Below, one piece after another: positions 1 to 12,791 of a stretch of 64,000 bases of DNA; the stretch's first letter is position 1, and every line of letters begins with the position of its first letter. The notes below the pieces were generated by a model. The model saw nothing but the letters and a program-made list of their open reading frames with translations, was not told where the DNA came from and ran no database searches. A program made the position numbers and the translations under genes. Source of the stretch: Caprella mutica (Eukaryota > Arthropoda > Malacostraca > Amphipoda > Caprellidae); NCBI GenBank assembly GCA_947561585.1, contig CANNZV010000261.1:348184-412183 (forward strand), read 5' to 3'.

Positions 1-3000
1 CCAATAGTTGTAAATAAAGTGCACAGTGAAGAGTTAAAACAACCACCAATAGTTGTAAATAAAGTGCACAGTGAAGGGTTATAACAACCACCAATAGTTG
101 TAAATAAAGTGCACAGTGAAGGGTAATAACAACCACCAATAGTTGTAAATAAAGTGCACAGTGAAGGGTTATAACAACCACCAATAGTTGTAAATAAAGT
201 GAACAGTGAAGAGTTAAAACAACCACCAATAGTTGTAAATATAGTGCACAGTGAAGAGTTAAAACAACCACCAATAGTTGTAAATAAAGTGTACAGTGAA
301 GAGTTAAAACAACCACCAATAGTTGTAAATAAAGTGTACAGTGAAGAGTTAAAACAACCACCAATAGTTGTAAATAAAGTGCACAGTGAAGAGGTAAAAC
401 AACCACCAATAGTTGTAAATAAAGTGTACAGTGAAGAGTTAAAACAACCACCTATAGTTGTAAATAAAGTGTACAGTGAAGAGTTAAAACAACCACCAAT
501 AGTTGTAAATAAAGTGCACAGTGAAGAGTTTAAACAACTACCAATAGTTGTAAATAAAGTACACAGTGAAGAGTCAAAACAACCACCAATAGTTGTAAAT
601 AAAGTGCACAGTGAAGAGTTAAAACAACCACCAATAGTTGTAAATAAAGTACACAGTGAAGAGTCAAAACAACCACCAATAGTTGTAAATAAAGTGTACA
701 GTGAAGGGTTATAACAACCACCAATAGTTGTAAATAAAGTGTACAGTGAAGAGTTAAAACAACCACCAATAGTTGTAAATAAAGTGTACAGTGAAGAGTT
801 AAAACAACCACCAATAGTTGTAAATAAAGTGTACAGTGAAGAGTTAAAACAACCACCAATAGTTGTAAATAAAGTGCACAGTGAAGAGTTAAAACAACCA
901 CCAATAGTTGTAAATAAAGTGTACAGTGAAGAGTTAAAACAACCACCAATAGTTGTAAATAAAGTGTACAGTGAAGAGTTAAAACAACCACCAATAGTTG
1001 TAAATAAAGTGCACAGTGAAGAGTTAAAAAAACAACCACCAATAGTTGTAAATAAAGTGCACAGTGAAGAGTTAAAACAACCACCAATAGTTGTAAATAA
1101 AGTGCACAGTGAAGAGTTAAAACAACCACCAATAGTTGTAAATAAAGTGCACAGTGAAGGGTTATAACAACCACCAATAGTTGTAAATAAAGTGCACAGT
1201 GAAGGGTTATAACAACCACCAATAGTTGTAAATAAAGTGAACAGTGAAGAGTTAAAACAACCACCAATAGTTGTAAATAAAGTGCACAGTGAAGGGTTAT
1301 AACAACCACCAATAGTTGTAAATAAAGTGAACAGTGAAGAGTTAAAACAACCACCAATAGTTGTAAATAAAGTGTACAGTGAAGAGTTAAAACAACCACC
1401 AATAGTTGTAAATAAAGTGTACAGTGAAGAGTTAAAACAACCACCAATAGTTGTAAATAAAGTGTACAGTGAAGAGTTAAAACAACCACCAATAGTTGTA
1501 AATATAGTGTACAGTGAAGAGTTAAAACAACCACCAATAGTTGTAAATATAGTGTACAGTGAAGAGTTAAAACAACCACCAATAGTTGTAAATAAAGTAC
1601 ACAGTGAAGAGTTTAAACAACCACCAATAGTTGTAAATAAAGTACACAGTGAAGAGTCAAAACAACCACCAATAGTTGTAAATAAAGTGCACAGTGAAGA
1701 GTTAAAACAACCACCAATAGTTGTAAATAAAGTACACAGTGAAGAGTCAAATCAACCACCAATAGTTGTAAATAAAGTGCACAGTGAAGGGTTATAACAA
1801 CCACCAATAGTTGTAAATAAAGTGAACAGTGAAGAGTTAAAACAACCACCAATAGTTGTAAATAAAGTGCACAGTGAAGGGTTATAACAACCACCAATAG
1901 TTGTAAATAAAGTGAACAGTGAGAGTTAAAACAACCACCAATAGTTGTAAATAAAGTGTACAGTGAAGAGTTAAAACAACCACCAATAGTTGTAAATAAA
2001 GTGTACAGTGAAGAGTTAAAACAACCACCAATAGTTGTAAATAAAGTACACAGTGAAGAGTTAAAACAACCACCAATAGTTGTAAATAAAGTGCACAGTG
2101 AAGAGTTAAAACAACCACCAATAGTTGTAAATAAAGTGCACAGTGAAGAGTTAAAACAACCACCAATAGTTGTTAATAAAGTGCACAGTGAAAGTTAAAA
2201 CAACCACCAATAGTTGTAAATAAAGTGCACAGTGAAGGGTTATAACAACCACCAATAGTTGTAAATAAAGTGAACAGTGAAGAGTTAAAACAACCACCAA
2301 TAGTTGTAAATAAAGTGCACAGTGAAGGGTTATAACAACAACCAATAGTTGTAAATAAAGTGAACAGTGAAGAGTTAAAACAACCACCAATAGTTGTAAA
2401 TAAAGTGTACAGTGAAGAGTTAAAACAACCACCAATAGTTGTAAATAAAGTGTACAGTGAAGAGTTAAAACAACCACCAATAGTTGTGAATAAAGTGCAC
2501 AGTGAAGAGTTAAAACAACCACCAATAGTTGTAAATAAAGTGTACAGTGAAGAGTTAAAACAACCACCAATAGTTGTAAATAAAGTGTACAGTGAAGAGT
2601 TAAAACAACCACCAATAGTTGTAAATAAAGTGCACAGTGAAGAGTTTAAACAACCACCAATAGTTGTAAATAAAGTACACAGTGAAGAGTCAAAACAACC
2701 ACCAATAGTTGTAAATAAAGTGCACAGTGAAGAATTAAAACAACCACCAATAGTTGTAAATAAAGTACACCGTGAAGAGTCAAAACAACCACCAATAGTT
2801 GTAAATAAAGTGCACAGTGAAGGGTTATAACAACCACCAATAGTTGTAAATAAAGTGAACAGTGAAGAGTTAAAACAACCACCAATAGTTGTAAATAAAG
2901 TGCACAGTGAAGGGTTATAACAACCACCAATAGTTGTAAATAAAGTGAACAGTGAAGAGTTAAAACAACCACCAATAGTTGTAAATAAAGTGCACAGTGA

Positions 3001-6000
3001 AGGGTTATAACAACCACCAATAGTTGTAAATAAAGTGAACAGTGAAGAGTTAAAACAACCACCAATAGTTGTAAATAAAGTGTACAGTGAAGAGTTAAAA
3101 CAACCACCAATAGTTGTAAATAAAGTGTACAGTGAAGAGTTAAAACAACCACCAATAGTTGTAAATAAAGTGCACAGTGAAGAGTTAAAACAACCACCAA
3201 TAGTTGTAAATAAAGTGAACAGTGAAGAGTTAAAACAACCACCAATAGTTGTAAATAAAGTGTACAGTGAGGAGTTAAAACAACCATCAAAAGTTGTAAA
3301 TAAAGTGCACAGTGAAGGGTTATAACAACCACCAATAGTTGTAAATAAAGTGCACAGTGAAGGGTTATAACAACCACCAATAGTTGTAAATAAAGTGAAC
3401 AGTGAAGAGTTAAAACAACCACCAATAGTTGTAAATAAAGTGCACAGTGAAGGGTTATAACAACCACCAATAGTTGTAAATAAAGTGAACAGTGAAGAGT
3501 TAAAACAACCACCAATAGTTGTAAATAAAGTGTACAGTGAAGAGTTAAAACAACCACCAATAGTTGTAAATAAAGTGTACAGTGAAGAGTTAAAACAACC
3601 ACCAATAGTTGTAAATAAAGTGTACAGTGAAGAGTTAAAACAACCACCAATAGTTGTAAATAAAGTGTACAGTGAAGAGTTAAAACAACCACCAATAGTT
3701 GTAAATAAAGTGCACAGTGAAGAGTTAAAACAACCACCAATAGTTGTAAATAAAGTACACAGTGAAGAGTTAAAACAACCACCAATAGTTGTAAATAAAG
3801 TGTACAGTGAAGAGTTAAAACAACCATCAAAAGTTGTAAATAAAGTGCACAGTGAAGAGTTAAAATAACCACCAATAGTTGTAAATAAAGTGTACAGTGA
3901 AGAGTTAAAACAACCACCAATAGTTGTAAATAAAGTGCACAGTGAAGAGTTAAAACAACCACCAATAGTTGTAAATAAAGTACACAGTGAAGAGTTAAAA
4001 CAACCACCAATAGTTGTAAATAAAGTGCACAGTGAAGGGTTATAACAACCACCAATAGTTGTAAATAAAGTGAACAGTGAAGAGTTAAAACAACCACCAA
4101 TAGTTGTAAATAAAGTGTACAGTGAAGAGTTAAAACAACCACCAATAGTTGTAAATAAAGTGTACAGTGAAGAGTTAAAACAACCACCAATAGTTGTAAA
4201 TAAAGTACACAGTGAAGAGTTAAAACAACCACCAATAGTTGTAAATAAAGTGCACAGTGAAGAGTTAAAACAACCACCAATAGTTGTAAATAAAGTGCAC
4301 AGTGAAGAGTTAAAACAACCACCAATAGTTGTTAATAAAGTGCACAGTGAAGAGTTAAAACAACCACCAATAGTTGTAAATAAAGTGCACAGTGAAGGGT
4401 TATAACAACCACCAATAGTTGTAAATAAAGTGAACAGTGAAGAGTTAAAACAACCACCAATAGTTGTAAATAAAGTGCACAGTGAAGGGTTATAACAACA
4501 ACCAATAGTTGTAAATAGAGTGAACAGTGAAGAGTTAAAACAACCACCAATAGTTGTAAATAAAGTGTACAGTGAAGAGTTAAAACAACCACCAATAGTT
4601 GTAAATAAAGTGAACAGTGAAGAGTTAAAACAACCACCAATAGTTGTAAATAAAGTGAACAGTGAAGAGTTAAAACAACCACCAATAGTTGTAAATAAAG
4701 TGTACAGTGAAGAGTTAAAACAACCACCAATAGTTGTAAATAAAGTGTACAGTGAAGAGTTAAAACAACCACCAATAGTTGTAAATAAAGTGCACAGTGA
4801 AGAGTTTAAACAACCACCAATAGTTGTAAATAAAGTACACAGTGAAGAGTCAAAACAACCACCAATAGTTGTAAATAAAGTGCACAGTGAAGAATTAAAA
4901 CAACCACCAATAGTTGTAAATAAAGTACACAGTGAAGAGTCAAAACAACCACCAATAGTTGTAAATAAAGTGTACAGTGAAGAGTTAAAACAACCACCAA
5001 TAGTTGTAAATAAAGTGTACAGTGAAGAGTTAAAACAACCACCAATAGTTGTAAATAAAGTGCACAGTGAAGAGTTAAAACAACCACCAATAGTTGTAAA
5101 TAAAGTACACAGTGAAGAGTCAAAACAACCACCAATAGTTGTAAATAAAGTGCACAGTGAAGAATTAAAACAACCACCAATAGTTGTAAATAAAGTACAC
5201 AGTGAAGAGTCAAAACAACCACCAATAGTTGTAAATAAAGTGCACAGTGAAGGGTTATAACAACCACCAATAGTTGTAAATAAAGTGAACAGTGAAGAGT
5301 TAAAACAACCACCAATAGTTGTAAATAAAGTGCACAGTGAAGGGTTATAACAACCACCAATAGTTGTAAATAAAGTGAACAGTGAAGAGTTAAAACAACC
5401 ACCAATAGTTGTAAATAAAGTGCACAGTGAAGGGTTATAACAACCACCAATAGTTGTAAATAAAGTGAAGAGTGAAGAGTTAAAACAACCACCAATAGTT
5501 GTAAATAAAGTGTACAGTGAAGAGTTAAAACAACCACCAATAGTTGTAAATAAAGTGTACAGTGAAGAGTTAAAACAACCACCAATAGTTGTAAATAAAG
5601 TGCACAGTGAAGAGTTAAAACAACCACCAATAGTTGTAAATAAAGTGAACAGTGAAGAGTTAAAACAACCACCAATAGTTGTAAATAAAGTGTACAGTGA
5701 AGAGTTAAAACAACCATCAAAAGTTGTAAATAAAGTGCACAGTGAAGAGTTAAAATAACCACCAATAGTTGTAAATAAAGTGTACAGTGAAGAGTTAAAA
5801 CAACCACCAATAGTTGTAAATAAAGTGCACAGTGAAGAGTTAAAACAACCACCAATAGTTGTAAATAAAGTACACAGTGAAGAGTTAAAACAACCACCAA
5901 TAGTTGTAAATAAAGTGCACAGTGAAGGGTTATAACAACCACCAATAGTTGTAAATAAAGTGAACAGTGAAGAGTTAAAACAACCACCAATAGTTGTAAA

Positions 6001-6341
6001 TAAAGTGCACAGTGAAGAGTTAAAACAACCACCAATAGTTGTAAATAAAGTGTACAGTGAAGAGTTAAAACAACCACCAATAGTTGTAAATAAAGTGTAC
6101 AGTGAAGAGTTAAAACAACCACCAATAGTTGTAAATAAAGTGCTCAGTGAAGAGTTAAAACAACCACCAATAGTTGTAAATAAAGTACACAGTGAAGAGT
6201 TAAAACAACCACCAATAGTTGTAAATAAAGTGCACAGTGAAGGGTTATAACAACCACCAATAGTTGTAAATAAAGTGAACAGTGAAGAGTTAAAACAACC
6301 ACCAATAGTTGTAAATAAAGTGCACAGTGAAGAGTTATAAC
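1..6341. repeat. 45-bp minisatellite array, about 141 copies
   Basis: The unit begins CCAATAGTTGTAAATAAAGT and continues through an AGTGAAGAGTTAAAAC segment; it repeats every 45 bp from the first base of the window, so the array enters from outside. Units vary at a few sites (GTGCAC, GTGTAC, GTACAC, GTGAAC; GAGTTA, GAGTCA, GGGTTATAA). Because 45 is a multiple of three, frames stay open for long stretches on both strands. The longest is on the minus strand (2173-6426, repeating FNSSLCTLFTTIGG). Register breaks occur near 1027 (+3), 1921 (-1) and 2190 (-1); I see none from there to 6341. Marker variants recur 2160 bp apart (2641 and 4801; 2731 and 4891; 2331 and 4491) and 1890 bp apart (3821 and 5711; 3861 and 5751), showing large internal duplications. 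I see no gene in it. Confidence 0.97.
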
Positions 6342-7924
6342 AATTCCTATCAATAATCATTGTAAGTACAATATTTATCACAGCAAAGTACCATATGTAA
6401 ATATCTTCACAATTCCCCACCTTCAAAAGTCATACAAAGTTTCAGTCTTTGAATGTTCCCAATGTTTCCTAATCTGATTTTTTGGTAAAACCTTGCAGTC
6501 GATCTTTTTCTTTCTTGAAAGCTTTCGTTCTGATGCAAATAAGATTATGTTTCATTTTTTATAGGTATTCGACTGTAGAAAAGTTCTCTTCGGACTTCAG
6601 ATAACTGCGTACTTTTCTTTTATTTACGGCAACACTTTTAGAATGCAATTAAAGTTAGAGACAATAGGGTACGTTCAGAGTTATCGGACGGTTCAACTTT
6701 TTATAATATATAAGAAAGAAGTATATAATAAACATACTTCTATGATAATCCGATCTAATAAACGTATTTCTTTCTTTTAATTTGTACAACTTCTCTTTTT
6801 TACTTTCTAATTTACTATTTTTTTCCGATAGCTAATCAACTCTATTTTTAACGACAATCCGAACGTCATTCAAGCGTGAAATTCATCTATTCGAAAATAG
6901 ATCTTAATTAAATTCTCATGATTGCAAGGATTTCCTGAATCTACGAGGACAATGAAACTACAAATCATTATTAACTCAATTAGCGATTGATAAGATTCAT
7001 GCATTATATTACACAGATCAGTTATTCGAAATAGGTATGAGATACATTATACATTTAACATTCGGACTGAACATGTTCCAAATTCTCACAATAATTAGAG
7101 ACAAGAACTCAAGATATACTTTTACTCATTGAGGAAATGATCAAGGACTTTCGGTCAGGTCAAAGGACATCTCTTCAAATTCAGTTAAACAACAACAACA
7201 TCAAATATTAAAACAAAGTTGTGAAAAAGGAGGAAGGCTTCCTAGTTTGAGTCTAGGCGAGAACCAACCTTTCCAATAACTATTTCCTCAGTCCTTCTAA
7301 ATCTCCACCTCCTTCTTAAACTAACCAAACCTTTCCTCAATTTTTTTGATTTCCTTAAACCCGTCCGTGGCTTTGCTTTTTTCCCAATCCATCCAATCCC
7401 AATTCAGCCTAACAATATTTCCCATCTCCGCCCAGAAACCGTTACGAAGTTTCTTGCCGTAATATTTCCTAATATTTTGAGCTAAACATTAACTGTTTTC
7501 AAGAGCATGTCAAACGTCCCTTTATCATCTGTAAATCTTCTTAGAAATCTACTCAAATATTCCTACACTAAACAATATTCGTGAAACATAGAGAGTTAGT
7601 TCATTGCTTCATTCGCAGCTAAGCCTTTTTACAGAACAAATAACTAAAGTTTGAATAATTTGTGCGATACCTTCTTCAATAAGTCACTATATATCCTAAG
7701 TTTATTACTCCTAAATATTATATAAACGTATGAAATATATATACAGGTCACATAAAGAAGCTGTACATACTCGTATTTTAATCCTTGGTACCTGTAATTT
7801 ATCATGGACAGAAAGTCTGTCTGTCTGTCCTGGAGCTTCAAAATAATAATTTGTGGTCATGACTACGGTTAACACTAATATTAATAATTAAAAAAATACA
7901 GTTTGGACTTTTTAAGAGTAAAAA
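6342..7924. other. Unique AT-rich DNA, no gene seen
   Basis: No ORF of note and no recognisable protein. It contains one arm of the TAGGGTAAG MITE family at about 6666-6720 (AGGGTACGTTCAGAGTTATC, then GGACGGTTCAAC) without a matching right arm. A CTGTCTGTCTGTCC microsatellite-like stretch lies near 7818. Confidence 0.7.
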
Positions 7925-8465
7925 ATAATTTTGCAATATCAGTATATATGTTCCGCACCATTTGCCAATTTGCACAATCTCGAGAATGCGCTGTGCGTTT
8001 TTTAACCCACTATAGCCGAGTGTACGTTATTATCTTCATTTTTTTTAAATCGAATACTAATAAATGTTCAAATGGTCCCGCCCCCAAATCCCCTGCCAGG
8101 TCATTAAATCATCATGAAGTGTGCAGTACAACAAACTAGCGTATACAACAAACTAAATAACGGCCATTTATGCTGAGAGTTTCATAATATATGACGATTA
8201 TTTGGAAACTCTCAACATTAATGGACGGTATCTAGTTTGTAGTATCCGCTAGTTTGTTGTACTGCACACTTCATAATAATTTAATGACCTAGCAGGGGAT
8301 TGGGGACACATTTATTAGTATTCGATTCGTGAAACATAAAAAGAAGATATTAATACACGCTCGGCATTAATGGGTTAAAATCGCGCAGCGCATTCTCGAG
8401 ATTCTGCAAAGCCGCAAATGACACGGAACATATAACAGTATGTGTATTGATATTACGTTCTTGCA
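7925..8465. mobile_element. Foldback/MITE element with long inverted arms
   Basis: Two arms of roughly 230-250 bp face each other. Left-arm landmarks: TATATGTTCCGCACC, CTCGAGAATGCGCTGTGCG, TCGAATACTAATAAATG, AGTGTGCAGTACAACAAACT. They recur as reverse complements in reverse order on the right (AGTTTGTTGTACTGCACACT near 8252, CATTTATTAGTATTCGA near 8309, CGCAGCGCATTCTCGAG near 8385, GGAACATATA near 8425). The arms are imperfect, so the insertion is not recent. No transposase is inside. The inner motif GTGCAGTACAACAAACT also occurs at about 60838, which suggests a second, truncated family member there. The superfamily is not determined. Confidence 0.8.
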
Positions 8466-9145
8466 TTTATATATAAACCTAAATCCATTATATTTCTTGG
8501 ATTATCAAAATTAACAGGATTTTTGTACTATTTAAAATAAGATTTCTTGTTCTTAAATGATCGAAATTGAGTCACTCGGATCCAATGCAGGCAGTCAGCT
8601 TTAAATCTATAATGAGGAAAATGTCCTCTAAAACCATATGAACATTTTACCAAGAGAAGAAAGATATCGCTTTTCAGAGAGTGAACCATCAAATTAGTTT
8701 GGAATGGGAACAATCATGATTATGCCACCGAATATAATCCCAAAAAAGCCCCTAACGAGTCCTTCTTTCAGGGACTCGATAGAAGTGGATCCTACGATTG
8801 TATTGCGATGCCTAACATCTATCGGGGGATGAATACCAATGGAATCTTCAAGATTTTAGTTATCGTTGAGGATGTACTTGAATAAATTAATATTACTTTC
8901 AATAGGTATCAATATTGACTTAGAATTTACTTGGATTTTCTTTACATCATCGGAATTTATTCGATGGAATTTCTTTACATCGACGGAATTTATTCGATGG
9001 AAACGCGTGTCATTATTCAGTTCAAATTGACAATTATTATAATAAGTTTGTGAAAATACTACCCAATTTAATGGAATGTTCAAAGTTAGAACACAAATAA
9101 AAATGAATGTTCAACTTGAAATGAATATGAAAATCAAAAATTAAC
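8466..9145. other. Unique DNA, no gene seen
   Basis: Non-repetitive sequence with short broken ORFs. Near 8935-9000 a small local duplication is visible (GAATTTATTCGATGGAA twice, TTTCTTTACATC twice). Nothing else is recognised. Confidence 0.5.
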
Positions 9146-9209
9146 CCTAACTGCTCTCTAACTGCTCTCTAACTGCTCTCTAACTGCTCTCTAACTGCTC
9201 CCTAACTGC
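9146..9209. repeat. 11-bp minisatellite, about 6 copies
   Basis: CTAACTGCTCT repeats about six times head to tail, ending in CTAACTGCAG. Confidence 0.9.
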
Positions 9210-9474
9210 AGTGCATTTCATTAACATGGAGGAAGACTTCAAAGCAAATTCATCGGTGCGAATAAAATCATCAAAAAAAAAGAACTGAAAACTTTCGAAA
9301 CAGAAATATAATTTGATAGTTTATTATATTATAATCTATGGTAAATAGATCATCTATCGACCATAATAAATGATTCGACCAAAATACAATATCAATTTAT
9401 CATCAATTTGAAACACTTTCGTCGGGGATTACCGATGACAGTGTCCGAAATTATGGTATTTTTATTTAATATCC

Positions 9475-10798
9475 TCTTATGAGTCCTGTTTACTCCTTTT
9501 CCGACTTCAGTCTGAGTTTGCGTGTGGAGGTAGCACAAAGAATCTTTTTCCCACGATGAAGCACGGAAGAGGCTCAGTAATGGTTTGGACAGCCATATCG
9601 AAGAGTTCTCTTGGACCAAATTATTGTCTTGCATGGTAGGATCAAAAGAAAAGATTACTTGAACATTTTTACCAGGTGCACCCAATGTGCCAAACTCTGT
9701 TTCCTGAAGTTGACTGCATCTTCCAAGACGACAGTACTCCGATCTAACCTGCCCATATAGTTAACAGTTGGTATGAAGAGCATGAAACTGAGCTGGAACA
9801 CACGGAATGGCTCCTCAATCTCCGGATCTCAATATCATTTGAGCATTTGTGGTGAATACTTGAGTGACAGGTCAGGAATTGCTATCATCCACCCTCCCGT
9901 ATGGAGCAGCTTTCCATGGAAACCCTCCCATCTGGAGGAACTGGAGCACCTTTGCATGGAAATTTTCACGTCTGGATAAGCTTTACATGGAAACCCTCCC
10001 GTCTGGAGGAGCTGGAGCAGCTTAACATGGAAACTCTTACGTCTGGATCAGCTTTACATGGAAACCCTCCCGTCTGGAGTAGCTGGAGCAGCTTAACATG
10101 GAAACTCTTACGTCTGGATCAGCTTTACATGGAAACCCTCCCGTCTGGAGTAGCTGGAGCAGCTTAACATGGAAACTCTTACGTCTGGATCAGCTTTACA
10201 TGGAAACCCTCCCGTCTGGAGTAGCTGGAGCAGCTTAACATGGAAACTCTTACGTCTGGATCAGCTTTACGTGGAAACCCTCCCGTCTGGAGCAGCTTCA
10301 CATGGAAAACTTCCCGCCTGTATTTGCTGGAGTAGCTTTACATGGAAACTCTCCAGTCTGGAGGAGCTGTAGCAGCTTTACATGGAAACTCTCCAGTCTG
10401 GAGGAGCTGTAGCAGCTTTACATGGAAACTCTCCAGTCTGGAGGAGCTGTAGCAGCTTAACATGGAAACTCTTACGTCTGGATCAGCTTTACGTGGAAAA
10501 CTTCCCGCCTGTATTTGCTGGAGTAGATTTACATGGAAACTCTCCAGTCTGGAGGAGATGTAGCAGCTTTACATGGAAACTCTCCAGTCTGGAGGAGCTG
10601 TAGCAGCTTTACATAGAAACCCTCCAGTCTGGAATCAGCTTTAAATGAAAACCCTCCAGTATATAGGAGCAGGAGTATCTTTTCATGGAACAGTGTCTGA
10701 AGACTTCGATGGAAGAAGTCAAGAAGCCTTAGAATTCCATTCCCATACGTATTGAAGCTGTGTTGCAGTCTAAAAGGGACTCAACTTCATATTTATAA
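9475..10798 (+). pseudogene. Tc1-type transposase relic, split by an internal minisatellite
   Basis: A Tc1/mariner transposase (cut-and-paste DNA transposition, nuclear) is readable in pieces. At 9541-9640 the frame gives FPTMKHGRGSVMVWTAIS, the strand with the family's KHGGGSVMVWG motif. At about 9717 FQDDSTPI follows, matching the second catalytic Asp region (QDNAPIHTA), then HIVNSWYEEHETELEHTEW. Near 9810 APQSPDLNII and then EHLW, in a shifted frame, match SPDLNPIEHLW, where the third catalytic residue lies. QVRNCYHPPSRMEQL (9869-9913) follows. After the 40-bp array the C-terminal end resumes at about 10738 as IPIRIEAVLQSKRDSTSYL and a stop at 10796-10798, matching the family's usual end (EAVLKAKGG-T-Y). 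In-frame stops and frameshifts make it non-functional. The N-terminal helix-turn-helix region is not seen. Confidence 0.82.
9895..10690. repeat. 40-bp/31-bp minisatellite inside the Tc1 coding region
   Basis: Two interleaved units: a 40-bp unit (CATGGAAACTCTCCAGTCTG, then GAGGAGCTGTAGCAGCTTTA) and a shorter roughly 31-bp unit (CATGGAAACTCTTACGTCTG, then GATCAGCTTTA). Read in the transposase frame the unit gives LEELEQLYMETLPSG-like residues. This resembles the SLEELEQ...W..IP segment that Tc1 transposases carry between EHLW and the C-terminal EAVLKAKGG, and those two motifs flank the array. The array therefore appears to be an expansion of the transposon's own codons. The unit lengths are not multiples of three, so it destroys the frame. 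Confidence 0.85.
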
Positions 10799-10848
10799 AG
10801 TTTTTCCAAATTCAGTAAGTGATTCATTTATTTGGTCCAAACTCTGTG

Positions 10849-10931
10849 TGTACCTATTACTGCACTGTATGTACCTATTACTGCACTGTGTGTACCTATT
10901 ACTGCACTGTGTGTACCTATTACTGCACTGT
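10849..10931. repeat. 21-bp repeat, 4 copies, next to the Tc1 3' end
   Basis: GTACCTATTACTGCACTGT repeats every 21 bp about four times, 50 bp after the transposase stop. The motif returns once at about 11116 (TGTACCTATTACTGCAC), so it may be a multiplied terminal or subterminal motif. Confidence 0.85.
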
Positions 10932-11132
10932 GATGATGTACTATAAAAAAAAGAGTCTCCGCATGTTTTCTAATTTCTTATTATTTTCAAATCTCTCAAA
11001 TTTGTCATCGTGTACCGAGACTAATTTTACAATACCAATAAAGCATTTTTTTTTCTGAAAATGTGAAATTAGTAAATTATGAAAAAATAATTTCAGATAC
11101 ACTTTTCTCTGACTGTACCTATTACTGCACCA
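10925..11132. mobile_element. Dispersed repeat G, copy 1
   Basis: It begins with a single monomer of the 32-bp satellite (CACTGTGATGATGTACTAT). It continues through TTTTCTAATTTCTTATT, TCATCGTGTACCGAGACTAA and CAATACCAATAAAGCAT, and ends CACTTTTCTCTGACTGTACC. The same order of motifs appears at 18490-18690 and 39450-39670. No coding content. The class is unknown; it is probably a non-autonomous DNA transposon. Confidence 0.6.
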
Positions 11133-12594
11133 TGTGGAAAAGAACTACATAAACATTAATCCTTTATCTTCCCACTGCTCAGTTTTTTGCTGCTCAAGAA
11201 AAGGTGTATATCCAAGAGATTCATTTTTGTGTACAGCTTCTCTTCTTTTCTTCAACCAATCAAAACAACTGTACCAGTCATGTCACAATAACAGCACCAT
11301 TCATGTCAGAACACTAACTTTCATGTCATAATATTTTGCACACATGTTGACAACGTCTGCGACAAACGTACAATAAATCTTTGCCGAAAAGATGCATTTT
11401 ACCCTACAGATTTGAATGGCTGGAATATTATTTGTCTCAACTGGTATCTTGAAGGTATCTTAGAGATGGTGAGGTAGCTTTGATTGCATCATAATACCTA
11501 ATATAAACTTAATATCTTATTTAGACTTAATATCTCATTGAAATATATTTAATCATCTCTTCCACACATTAATTATTGTTACGAACTTCAGCTCAATAAA
11601 TATAAGTTTAATTATAATCAGTGTTCAGCATCAAAGAGCAATTATAACAAACTATAACAACTCTCAATAACTTTTGTTATGGCTTAAATTAGTGAAGAAG
11701 ATAATCATTATTAATACCTGTAAAACACGTCGAGATTAGAGCAAGGACGCAGTGTTCGCAAAGTGGGTGTTTTCATTGGTCATGAACCAATTTGACCTTT
11801 CTTATTGACCTGGCATGACCTGTTTCAACACCCACTTTCCAACAACTGTAACTTCATTTTGTTTCAGTGATGATAGTCCATTTCTCAAGTTATATCAGTT
11901 TCTATTCCAAGTTTTAATGTTTGAAGGAAATTATAAATAAGAAAGTCAGGAAATGTGGAGCATTGAACTTATATCTTGTGATGCATTTCGATATGATAAC
12001 TAAATAGTGAAGGAAATTAATAACTAATGTAATGAAAGTATATTTCACTAAATTGATTAATTGATTAAACAAATTAATGTTCAAGTGTATCTCTGATGCT
12101 TTTTTCATAGTTTATTAATTTAACATTATAAACTTTACTAACAATTAACCCTACAGTTTAATTAAATACCGTAGGTTTTTTACATATCATCGACTACGAA
12201 AGAAATGAGAGAGTTAAATAGAATGACAGTATTGTAGCAACCGTAGCCATTTACATAAACAGATTCTGTCTACTCTACACCCCCTCCCCTCTCCCCCCAA
12301 GGCAATTGGAAGGCCCGACCCCCAAGAGACTTTGATAATGTCTCAGCATTTGCCGCTAAATATTTTCCTGAAGATAATTTTCTTTACTTCGTCTTGCAAG
12401 CAATTTAAGAGATAGCGTTTTCATTGGTAATGTTGTTTTATTGGGGGAATGATTGTAGCTCAGTTTCGGAAGTTTTATTTGTAGTCTTTAGCAGATCAAA
12501 TAATATTACATGAAAGGTTTCAGTAGCATTTTAAGACTGCTATAGACCATGGTCTCAGGACAGACCAACCAAGATATGACAAAGACCCCTCTTG
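11133..12594. other. Unique DNA, no gene seen
   Basis: Non-repetitive apart from a short imperfect inverted repeat at 11758-11845 (AAAGTGGGTGTT facing AACACCCACTTT). Pyrimidine-rich CCCCCTCCCCTCTCCCCCC lies near 12280. No protein is recognised in any frame. Confidence 0.55.
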
Positions 12595-12604
12595 GTGGTT
12601 GTGG

Positions 12605-12791
12605 ACTAAAGGGTGATATAATTATTATTTATTTCAGTTGGTATCCATGATACCTGCAGGTATCATGGATACCTACTAAAGTAAATGATAATTATATCCC
12701 TTTTTCTTATATTCTCGTGGGAAAGTAGGAGGAGCTTAGCAAAAAGTCTGGTGGGAAGACTTAAAAAACCTTCGTGTGTACGGCCCTTAAC
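12605..12791. mobile_element. MITE family 1 (GGGCCGTACACACG), left-truncated copy
   Basis: Contains the central palindrome GGTATCCATGATACCTGCAG plus its mirror (12639-12673). The complete right arm follows: TTCTTATATTCTCGTGGG, AAGTAGGAGGAGCTTAGC, AAAAAGTCTGGTGGGAAGAC, ending CGTGTGTACGGCCCTT. The left arm stops about 35 bp outside the centre. The full-length copy at 50672-50933 defines the family. Confidence 0.85.

Noticed and set aside
2173..6426. 1417-codon minus-strand ORF through the 45-bp array
   Set aside because: The unit is stop-free and divisible by three, open frames exist on both strands over the same DNA, and the ORF begins outside the array only by chance. No sign of a real gene start, domain or intron.
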